Source: Labilithrix luteola (GTDB taxonomy: Bacteria; Myxococcota_A; Polyangia; Polyangiales; Polyangiaceae). From it: a stretch of DNA of 12,803 nt. Under the pieces are notes generated by a model that saw only the letters and a program-made list of their open reading frames with translations, had not been told where the DNA came from and made no database searches. The translations under genes were made by a program, and so were the position numbers. Shown one piece after another: positions 6,777 through 12,803 of the stretch. Location: positions 1 to 12,803 of the forward strand of contig JAMFST010001404.1 in NCBI GenBank assembly GCA_026225435.1. Direction: 5' to 3'. Positions within the stretch are counted from its first letter, which is position 1. Each line of letters opens with the position of its first letter.

Positions 6777-8163
6777 ACGGGCGCCCGGCGCTGGCCGCCG
6801 GCGGTGGCCGGACGACGTGCCCGCTGGCGCGCGGGAGCGTGTCGATGTTCACGCCGGGAGATTCGTCGGGCACCGCCGACGGTCTCGCCAGCGGAGCCGT
6901 GACGGTGGTGGTCGGCACCGGCGAGGTCGTGACACCAGGGTTCGCCAGTGGCGCCGCGTACACGTCGCGCTGCCGGTCACGGAACGCCACCAGCCCGGCC
7001 AGGATCAACCCGGTGGCCAGCGCGCCGCCGATGAACCACGGCACCGGCCCGATCGAGCTGCGGTACCGCCGCTTCTTCCCGCCCCAGGGCGACTCGCCGT
7101 CGCGCGATCGGCTCGGCCGGCTGGCGCGCCCCGCGGTCGCTCCCGAGCCGCTCGGCCGCTGCTTGATCGACGACTCGCTCCCCGGCGGGGGAGGCGGCGG
7201 CGTCGACGGCGGGAGCGGCTTGTCGTGCGCGCGGATGACCGGCAGCAGGTTGGTCGCGTCGGGATCCCGCTTGGCCGCGTCGACCGGCGGTGGCAAGCGC
7301 ATCCCCGAGGCCTCGAGCTCCGGGAGCGCGGCGAAGAGGCGCAGGGCGATCTCGTTCATCGTCACCTCGCGCTTGCGCCGGTCGGTGACCATGCACTCGC
7401 GGACGATGGCGCGCAGCACCTCGGGGACATCTGGCGCCGCCGTGTCGATCGACTTCGGCTGGGTGGTGGCGATCTTCACCAGCAGCTTCTTGAAGTTGAG
7501 CGCGTCGTAGGCCTTGTACCCGCTGAGCGCCTCGAAGCAGATGGCCCCGAACGAGTACACGTCGGTGCGCTCGTCGATCTCGTCGTCGCCGCGCGCCTGC
7601 TCGGGGCTCATGTACAGCGGCGAGCCGAGCACGGTGCCGGCGATGGTCAGCTCGGTCGGCTCCTCCTCGAGGAACTTGCTGATGCCGAAGTCGAGCAGCT
7701 TCACGATCGGCTGCCGGTCGCGCCCCTCGTGGAGGAACACGTTGGTCGGCTTCAGATCGCGGTGCACGACGCCGCTGCGGTGCGCCGCGGTGAGGGCGCG
7801 CGCCACCTGCACCATCACCACGCCGAACTCGTGCAGCGTCATCGGCGGCGACTGCCGCTCCATCGCGACTTCCAGGGGCACGCCGGTGAGCAGCTCGATG
7901 ACGAGGAAGAGCGTCCCCTCCTCGGTCTGCCCGACGTCGATCACCTCGATGATGTTCGGGTGGTCGACGCGCGCGGATACCTTCGCCTCCATGAGGAAGC
8001 GCTTGGCTACCTCGGGCGTGCGGGCGACGCTCGGCAGCATGAACTTCATCGCGATCTGGCGATCGGTGAAGATGTTGGTCGCCGACCACACGCTCGCCAT
8101 GCCGCCGTTTCCGAGCAGCTGGTTCAAGCGGTACTTTCCCGCGATCGTCTGCCCGGTCTGCAT
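6775..8163 (-). CDS. Transmembrane Hanks-type serine/threonine protein kinase
   Basis: This 462-residue eukaryotic-like kinase has all the main catalytic elements: glycine loop LGNGGMASV (17-25), ATP-anchoring K40, helix-C E59, catalytic HRDLKPTN (134-141, D136), DFG (158-160), activation segment from T173 to SPE (186-188) with several Thr/Ser sites, and DVYSFG (201-206). It is therefore expected to be active. The kinase domain ends near residue 282. A proline-, serine- and arginine-rich linker (with PPPPPP at 322-327) leads to one membrane helix (about 375-395). The remaining ~65 residues are rich in Pro, Thr and Ala and lie outside; no PASTA, WD40, TPR or other sensor domain is visible. Start is ATG 8163; the Shine-Dalgarno is poor. 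The gene diverges from the MscS channel gene and is followed closely by the DUF2063-like gene. The substrate is unknown. Confidence 0.95.
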   Translation of the reverse strand: MQTGQTIAGKYRLNQLLGNGGMASVWSATNIFTDRQIAMKFMLPSVARTPEVAKRFLMEAKVSARVDHPNIIEVIDVGQTEEGTLFLVIELLTGVPLEVAMERQSPPMTLHEFGVVMVQVARALTAAHRSGVVHRDLKPTNVFLHEGRDRQPIVKLLDFGISKFLEEEPTELTIAGTVLGSPLYMSPEQARGDDEIDERTDVYSFGAICFEALSGYKAYDALNFKKLLVKIATTQPKSIDTAAPDVPEVLRAIVRECMVTDRRKREVTMNEIALRLFAALPELEASGMRLPPPVDAAKRDPDATNLLPVIRAHDKPLPPSTPPPPPPGSESSIKQRPSGSGATAGRASRPSRSRDGESPWGGKKRRYRSSIGPVPWFIGGALATGLILAGLVAFRDRQRDVYAAPLANPGVTTSPVPTTTVTAPLARPSAVPDESPGVNIDTLPRASGHVVRPPPAASAGRP

Positions 8164-8171
8164 CAGTGTCG

Positions 8172-8204
8172 GCTCGAGGTCCCGCGCTTAACACAGCGCT
8201 CGAG
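8172..8204. promoter_or_regulatory. Dyad and repeated GCTCGAG in the kinase/MscS divergent gap
   Basis: The 98-bp gap between two divergent starts holds two copies of GCTCGAG (8172-8178 and 8198-8204), 26 bp apart. Between them lies an inverted repeat, GCGCT (8184-8188) and AGCGC (8195-8199), around TAACAC. The gap must carry promoters for both genes, so this could be an operator, but no clear -35/-10 pair was found. Confidence 0.25.
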
Positions 8205-8261
8205 ACGAGTCGACCGCGTGTCGGGAAAGAGGCGTGACGCGAGGCGTGGTAGGCGGTGGCC

Positions 8262-9989
8262 ATGCTCGCTGCCTCGAAGGGTTATTTCCCGACATCCGCG
8301 CGCGCGCCGCGTCGCGGCATCGCGGGTGCGATCGCCGCTGCGCGGGGCCTGCTGCTCGTGCTCGCGCTCACCCGTCCGGCCGCCGCCGATCCGACCGACG
8401 GGCTCCCCAAGCTGGCCGCGGGCGAGACCGTCGACCGCTCGACGCCGCGACGGACGCTGAACGGGATGCTCTCGGCGGTGCACGACGGGGATCCGCTGCG
8501 CGCCGCGTACTACCTGGACCTGCGCGGCATCCCCCGGTCGCAGCAGATCGACCGCGGGCCGAAGATCGCGGGCGAGCTCGCCTACGTGCTCACCCACGAG
8601 CGCATCAACCTGGCCGAGCTGCCGGACACCTCCACGGTGCCGCCGCCTGCGGGCACGACGGCGAAGTCGGCCGAGGCGAACCTGGTGAACGCCGGGGAGC
8701 TGTACATCGGCGAGGAGCCGGTGCCCGTGTCGCTGGTGCGCGTGCGCTTCGACGACGGCGTCTACCGCTGGCTGGTCTCGCGCACGACGCTCTCGATGGC
8801 CGACGAGCTGAACGAGTCGTTCGGCCCCAAGGGCTGGCAGACCTCGTTCCCCGACTGGCTCACCCGGCCGACCTTCTACGGCAACCAGCTCTGGCAGTGG
8901 ATCGCGCTCGCGGTCATCGCCATGCTCTCGTACCTGGTCGGGCGCTTCGCCGCGCACGTCGCCGTTTCCCTCGGCACCCGCGCGGCCAGGCGAGCGAAGT
9001 GGGGGGCGGACGACCGCCTGATCCGCGCCTTCCGCCGCCCGCTGCGCACCATCGTCGCGGCCACGCTCTTTCGCGTCGGGATCGAGGGGCTCGACCTGAC
9101 CACCAAGGTGGTCGCGCTGTGTTCGCACCTCGTCTACACCGCGCTGGTCGTCGCCTTCGCCTGGCTGCTCGTCCGGGTGCTGGGCGTGACCGCTGCCTGG
9201 GTGGTGGAGCGCACCGGCACGGGCACGGCCGAGGAATACAAGAGCCGCGGGGTGCGCACGCAGCTGGCGCTCGTCCAGCGGCTCGCCTCGGCGGTGGTGA
9301 CCATCCTCGCCGTGGCCTTCCTGGCCATGCAGTTCCAGCTGGTGCGCAGCGTGGGGCTCTCGCTCCTTGCCTCGGCCGGCATCGCCAGCGTCGTGCTCGG
9401 CCTCGCGGCGCAGAAGTCGCTCGCCGGGGTCATCGCCGGAATCCAGCTCTTCATCGCCCAGCCGGTGCGGATCGGCGACACGGTGGAGATGGAGGGGGAG
9501 TTCGGCACGATGGAGGAGATGAACCTGACCTACGCCGTCGTCAAGCTGTGGGACGCGCGGCGCATGGTGGTGCCGATCACCAAGCTGCTCGACACCCCGT
9601 TCAAGAACCTCAGCTTCGGCAACGCCACGCTGCTCGGCACCGTGGAGCTGGTGGCGGATCCGTCGACGCCGATCGACGTGGTGCGCCAGCAGCTGGTCGA
9701 GATCTGCAAGCAGAGCCCGGACTGGAACGGCGACGTCGCCTACCTCCACGTCACCGACGCCAAGGCCAGCGGCATCACCCTGCGCGCGCTGGTGGCGGCC
9801 AAGGACAACGGCCGGCTCTTCGACCTGCGCGCCTTCGTGCGGGAGAAGCTGCTCGCGTTCCTGCGCGACCTGGAGAAAGGGCAGTACTACCCGAACACCC
9901 GCCACGCCTTCCTCTCGCCGACCGCCGCGCCGATCACGCCGGGCGACGGCGCGACGAAGGCCGCAGCAGCCTCGACGTCGTCGTCCTAG
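8262..9989 (+). CDS. MscS-family mechanosensitive ion channel with exported N-terminal domain
   Basis: MscS-type channels open under membrane tension and release solutes during osmotic downshift. The 575-residue product begins with a basic segment and a hydrophobic signal (cut likely after PAAA, residue 42). A soluble, probably periplasmic region of about 160 residues follows. Membrane helices lie at about 209-229, 283-305 and 340-360. The pore-lining helix and its continuation (about 364-398) contain SAGIASVVLGLAAQKSLAGV, the Gly/Ala-rich pattern of MscS TM3. The beta domain follows (PVRIGDTVEMEGEFGTMEEM, then VVPITKLL), and an alpha/beta C-terminal domain ends in a Ser/Ala-rich tail. E. coli MscS is 286 residues, so this is a long family member. 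ATG 8262 has an AGGCGG site 5 bases upstream; an in-frame GTG at 8256 adds two residues. The gene converges on the lipoprotein gene with an 18-bp gap. Confidence 0.92.
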   Translation: MLAASKGYFPTSARAPRRGIAGAIAAARGLLLVLALTRPAAADPTDGLPKLAAGETVDRSTPRRTLNGMLSAVHDGDPLRAAYYLDLRGIPRSQQIDRGPKIAGELAYVLTHERINLAELPDTSTVPPPAGTTAKSAEANLVNAGELYIGEEPVPVSLVRVRFDDGVYRWLVSRTTLSMADELNESFGPKGWQTSFPDWLTRPTFYGNQLWQWIALAVIAMLSYLVGRFAAHVAVSLGTRAARRAKWGADDRLIRAFRRPLRTIVAATLFRVGIEGLDLTTKVVALCSHLVYTALVVAFAWLLVRVLGVTAAWVVERTGTGTAEEYKSRGVRTQLALVQRLASAVVTILAVAFLAMQFQLVRSVGLSLLASAGIASVVLGLAAQKSLAGVIAGIQLFIAQPVRIGDTVEMEGEFGTMEEMNLTYAVVKLWDARRMVVPITKLLDTPFKNLSFGNATLLGTVELVADPSTPIDVVRQQLVEICKQSPDWNGDVAYLHVTDAKASGITLRALVAAKDNGRLFDLRAFVREKLLAFLRDLEKGQYYPNTRHAFLSPTAAPITPGDGATKAAAASTSSS

Positions 9990-10007
9990 CCCACCGGTGT
10001 GCTCGAC

Positions 10008-10304
10008 TCAGCGACCGGCGTCGACCGCGTCGTCGGGGTCGCCGTTCGGCTGCCCCTTGATGCCGTTCTTCACGCCGACGACCCAGTCACCGGTCGCCTT
10101 GGCGCCGGTCTTCACGCCGTCGACGGCGCGGCCGCCGGCGTCGCGGATCGAGCCACCGACGCTCGCCCCGGAGGAGGAGGGGTCGTTGGCGTCGCCGTCG
10201 GTGCTGTTGTGGCAAGCGACGAGCAAGCTGCCGGCCGGGATGACCGACGAGGCGACGAGGACGGACACGGCGGACGAGACGAGACGGGATGCGAGGCGGT
10301 TCAT
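10008..10304 (-). CDS. Small putative lipoprotein, coupled to accA
   Basis: I do not recognise this 98-residue protein. The N terminus is a type II signal: MNRLASRLVS, a hydrophobic core, then LVAC with the lipid-bearing Cys at residue 31. The residue after Cys is His, not Asp, which by the E. coli rule would favour the outer membrane. The mature part is a Ser/Asp/Asn-rich linker followed by an imperfect repeat, VDGVKTGAK (61-69) and VVGVKNGIK (75-83), 14 residues apart. It ends in an Asp-rich tail. ATG 10304 overlaps the accA stop as ATGA and has GGAG 7 bases upstream (10315 to 10312), which fixes the start. Because the coupling puts it under accA control, it may be an envelope protein made in step with fatty acid synthesis; this is inference only. 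Confidence 0.78.
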   Translation of the reverse strand: MNRLASRLVSSAVSVLVASSVIPAGSLLVACHNSTDGDANDPSSSGASVGGSIRDAGGRAVDGVKTGAKATGDWVVGVKNGIKGQPNGDPDDAVDAGR

Positions 10305-11290
10305 GAAAAGGCTCCGAGGCTCCTGAAACGGCGGTAACGGTCGTCGGCCAGCGCCTCCGGCGATAGCCCTTCGAGATCGGCGAGCGCGGCGGCGATGGCG
10401 TCGCCCACCAGGCGCGCGGCTTCGGCGGGGTCCTGGTGCGCGCCGCCGACCGGCTCCTCGATCACGTTGTCCACCACCTTGAGCGCGAGCAGATCGGGCG
10501 ACGTCATGCGCATGCGCAGCGCGGCCTCGTCCCCCTTGCTGCCGTCCTTCCACAGGATGCTGGCGCAGCCCTCGGGGGAGATGACGCTGTACGTCCCGTA
10601 CTCGAGCACGTTCACCCGGTTGGCCACGCCGAGCGCGAGCGCTCCGCCACTTCCGCCTTCTCCGATGATCGTCGCCACGATGGGTACCTGGGCTCGCGCC
10701 ATGGCGGCCAGGCAGGCGCCGATCGCCTCGCTCTGTCCGCGCTCCTCTGCTCCGATGCCGGGATAGGCGCCGGGGGTGTCGATGAAGGTGAGGATCGGCA
10801 AGCGGAACTTGTCGGCCAGCTCGTACATCCGGTTGGCCTTGCGGTTCCCCTCGGGGTTGGCCTGGCCGAAGTTGCGGGCCGCCTTCTCCTTGGTGGTGCG
10901 CCCCTTCTGGTGACCGACCACGACCACGCTTCGCCCGCGAAAGCGCGCCATTCCACAGACGATGGCGGCGTCGTCGGCGAAGCGTCGATCGCCGTGCAGC
11001 TCCTGCCACTCCTCGAAGAGCGCCTCGACGTAGTCGAGCGTGTACGGACGGTTCGGGTGGCGCGACAGCTGTACTTTTTGCCAGGGGGTGAGCTCGGCGA
11101 AGAGCTCGCGCGCCAGCTTGGCCGCGCGGTCCTCGAGGCGCTTCAGCTCCGGCTCGAAGTGCGGATCGGTCTCGGCGAGGACGCGCAGCTCACGCACCCG
11201 GGTCACCAGCTCGACGACGGGCTTCTCGAAGGGAAGCACGGTGGCCGCCATGGAGGCGGGGGGACGTACAGACGGCTTGGTCTCGAACAC
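10301..11290 (-). CDS. accA: Acetyl-CoA carboxylase carboxyltransferase subunit alpha
   Basis: AccA pairs with AccD to move the carboxyl group from carboxybiotin to acetyl-CoA, giving malonyl-CoA, the first committed step of fatty acid synthesis in the cytoplasm. The 329-residue product matches the family along its length: FEKPVVEL (21-28), LSRHPNRPYTLDYV (75-88), GHQKGRTTKEK (126-136), FIDTPGAYPGIGAEERGQ (169-186), GEGGSGGALALG (210-221) and SPEGCASILWKD (238-249). E. coli AccA has 319 residues. The frame starts at GTG 11290; ATG 11251 (residue 14, MAATVLPFEKP) aligns better with the E. coli N terminus and is a good alternative, but neither has a strong Shine-Dalgarno. The accD partner is not in the window. 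The gene follows the cyclase gene by 41 bases on the same strand and overlaps the lipoprotein gene by 4 bases. Confidence 0.97.
   Translation of the reverse strand: MFETKPSVRPPASMAATVLPFEKPVVELVTRVRELRVLAETDPHFEPELKRLEDRAAKLARELFAELTPWQKVQLSRHPNRPYTLDYVEALFEEWQELHGDRRFADDAAIVCGMARFRGRSVVVVGHQKGRTTKEKAARNFGQANPEGNRKANRMYELADKFRLPILTFIDTPGAYPGIGAEERGQSEAIGACLAAMARAQVPIVATIIGEGGSGGALALGVANRVNVLEYGTYSVISPEGCASILWKDGSKGDEAALRMRMTSPDLLALKVVDNVIEEPVGGAHQDPAEAARLVGDAIAAALADLEGLSPEALADDRYRRFRSLGAFS
10312..10315 (-). promoter_or_regulatory. GGAG ribosome binding site for the lipoprotein gene, inside accA
   Basis: On the minus strand GGAG (10315 to 10312) lies 7 bases before the ATG at 10304, within the last codons of accA. 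Together with the ATGA overlap it supports this start and translational coupling. Confidence 0.55.
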
Positions 11291-11331
11291 GGGGCGAGCC
11301 TAGCGCACGCCCCAGCTCGCGTGGAGACCTC

Positions 11332-12803
11332 TCAGCCGACCCGCGCCACCGCGGCCGAGGCCTTCTCGCGGATGACGTTGAAGATGCGCAGCGGCTTCTC
11401 CTTGCCCTTCAGGTGCGCGGGAGCGAGCTCCTCGACCTTGAAGCGATCGCCGAGCGCGTGGAGCGTCCCTTCGCTGACGATGATCTGCCCGGAGAGGGCG
11501 ATGCCGCAGAGGCGCGCACTGGTGTTCGCGGTGTCGCCGATGACGGTGTAGCTGAGCGCCTTGCTGCTGCCGACGTAGCCGGCGACGAGCGGCCCGGTGT
11601 GGATGCCCATCCCGATCGCCAGCGGCGGCTCGCCCCCTTCGACGCGCTTCCGGTTGAAGCGGCCGAGGACGTCCATCTGGTCGAGCGCGCACTGGACCGC
11701 GCGGATCGCGTCGTCCGGGTGCTGCGCCGGCGAGCCCCAGAAGGCCATGATGCCGTCGCCCATGAACTTGTCGAGGGTGCCTTCGTAGTTGAAGATCGTC
11801 TCGACCATCAGCTCGAAGTACTCGTTGAGGAGCTCGACCATGTCCTCGGCCTTGGCCCCCTCGCTCATGCGGGTGAAGCCGCGGATGTCGGAGTTGAAGA
11901 CGGTGCACTCGTCGATGTAGAGGCCGCCCTTCTTGATCTCGAGGTTGCCGCGCATCACCTGCTCGGCGACGTTGGGCGAGAGCAGGCGGCTGAAACGCTC
12001 GCGGGTGATGATCTCGTGCTCGATCTTGCGCGCGAGCAGGGTGTTCTCGATGAAGAGCGCCGCCTGGTTGGCGACCGCGGTGACGAGCTCGAGATCCTTC
12101 TGCTGGAAGGTGGCGAGCGACTCGGAGTCGAGCCAGACCGCGCCGAGCACCTCGTCGTCGTGGATCAACGGCACGACCATGGCGCTGGTGATGCGGTTGA
12201 GGATCATCGACTTGCCCTTGGAGCTGGCGAAGTCGAGGGCGGCGTCGTGGGTGAGGACGGCGGCCTTCTCGTTGATGACGTGGTTGAGGATGGTCGTCGA
12301 CACCTGGATGGGCGCGTCGGTCCCGTCGCGTCGCTTGGCCGCGCGCGGCTGCGGCATCCCGTCCTCGAGGAGCAGGATGACGGCCCGGTCCGCGTTGGCG
12401 AACTTGAGGAGCGACTTGAGGATCTTGTCGAGCAGCATGTCGAGGTCGTGCTCGAGGGCGATCTCGCGCGAGAGCTCGTAGCTGATTCGCAGGCGCTCGT
12501 AGTCCATGCGCAGCTGCTGCGGATCGCGCACCTGGTCGAACGGCGCGAAGCCCTTGGCCGAGGCGGCGGCGATCTGCGTGCCGATGGCGCGCGCGTTGTC
12601 CGCCGACATGTCCACGCGCGTGCCGAAGGCGCGCTGCGGAGGCGGGCCGAGCGGAGCGGGCAGGGGGCGACCTTGCGGCGGCGGGAGCTGGCCGGGGAGA
12701 CCGATACCCTGCTGGCCAGCCGGGCCAGGAGATGGCGCGGTCGGGCGCTGCCCCGGCATGCTGCCGCGCGTCGAGGGGGGCGGCATCCCGTAGGACGCCG
12801 TGC
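11332..12803 (-). CDS. GAF domain-containing class III adenylate/guanylate cyclase, 5' end outside window
   Basis: This signalling enzyme likely makes cAMP (or cGMP) under control of a GAF sensor. The frame is open to the window edge. The most upstream in-window ATG is at 12786, but five in-frame codons precede it without a stop and the N terminus is a proline-rich linker, so the true start probably lies upstream. Numbered from 12786: Pro-rich stretch (1-55), GAF domain (about 96-250), a linking helix (about 250-285), and the cyclase domain (about 292-474). Metal-binding Asp300 (FNSDIRGFT) and Asp344 (FMGDGIMAFW), Lys340, and GDTANTSARL (417-426, with transition-state Asn421 and Arg425) are all present, so it should be active. 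Thr414 in YTVIGD sits where class IIIb enzymes have Thr in place of Asp, which fits adenylate cyclase of that class. No membrane helix is visible in this part. Confidence 0.92.
   Translation of the reverse strand, partial: TASYGMPPPSTRGSMPGQRPTAPSPGPAGQQGIGLPGQLPPPQGRPLPAPLGPPPQRAFGTRVDMSADNARAIGTQIAAASAKGFAPFDQVRDPQQLRMDYERLRISYELSREIALEHDLDMLLDKILKSLLKFANADRAVILLLEDGMPQPRAAKRRDGTDAPIQVSTTILNHVINEKAAVLTHDAALDFASSKGKSMILNRITSAMVVPLIHDDEVLGAVWLDSESLATFQQKDLELVTAVANQAALFIENTLLARKIEHEIITRERFSRLLSPNVAEQVMRGNLEIKKGGLYIDECTVFNSDIRGFTRMSEGAKAEDMVELLNEYFELMVETIFNYEGTLDKFMGDGIMAFWGSPAQHPDDAIRAVQCALDQMDVLGRFNRKRVEGGEPPLAIGMGIHTGPLVAGYVGSSKALSYTVIGDTANTSARLCGIALSGQIIVSEGTLHALGDRFKVEELAPAHLKGKEKPLRIFNVIREKASAAVARVG

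Noticed and set aside
7170..7215. C/G-rich run in the kinase gene as a repeat element
   Set aside because: It is the proline codon run of the kinase linker (PPPPPP at residues 322-327), a normal coding feature.
8163..9905. 580-residue minus-strand open frame opposite the MscS gene
   Set aside because: Same shadow composition; it lies fully across a recognisable MscS gene.
9990..10007. Palindrome CACCGGTG between the MscS and lipoprotein stops as a terminator
   Set aside because: It is a self-complementary octamer with no loop and no T-tract; too weak to call.
5219..12803. PilZ, kinase and cyclase genes as one signalling island
   Set aside because: They lie in three separate transcription units on both strands, mixed with housekeeping genes; proximity alone is not evidence of a joint system.

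Overview
The window is GC-rich, densely coding bacterial chromosome. It most resembles a Myxococcota (myxobacterial or other former deltaproteobacterial) genome. That placement is inferred from a Hanks-type kinase with a membrane anchor and proline-rich linker, a PilZ protein of the type amplified in Myxococcus, a GAF-class III cyclase protein and G/C-ending codons throughout. No rRNA, tRNA, CRISPR array, insertion sequence, phage gene or att site was seen, and no intergenic gap exceeds about 110 bases.

Layout. (1) Positions 1-2276, minus strand: the ribosome-assembly GTPase genes era and der in tandem. Der is cut by the window edge, and its last ~43 bases look foreign. (2) Positions 2383-5910, plus strand, divergent from era: a 939-residue ArnT/PMT-type membrane glycosyltransferase, a PilZ (c-di-GMP-binding) protein and a 70-residue two-helix membrane protein, probably one transcription unit. 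(3) Positions 5951-8163, minus strand: a transmembrane Ser/Thr kinase followed by a protein with the layout of HvfC/DUF2063 proteins. The second gene's Shine-Dalgarno overlaps the kinase stop codon. (4) Positions 8262-9989, plus strand, divergent from the kinase: an MscS-type mechanosensitive channel with a large exported N-terminal domain. (5) Positions 10008-12803, minus strand: a GAF-adenylate/guanylate cyclase (5' end outside the window), accA, and a small lipoprotein gene joined to accA by an ATGA stop/start overlap.

Housekeeping genes (era, der, accA) are interleaved with envelope and signalling genes. Three signalling outputs (c-di-GMP binding, Ser/Thr phosphorylation, cyclic nucleotide synthesis) lie within about 8 kb, but they sit in separate transcription units and nothing shows that they act together.

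No clearly new multi-gene system is visible. The points most worth checking are the composition break at the Der end, the stand-alone DUF2063-like gene coupled to a kinase, the glycosyltransferase-PilZ pair, and the lipoprotein coupled to accA.
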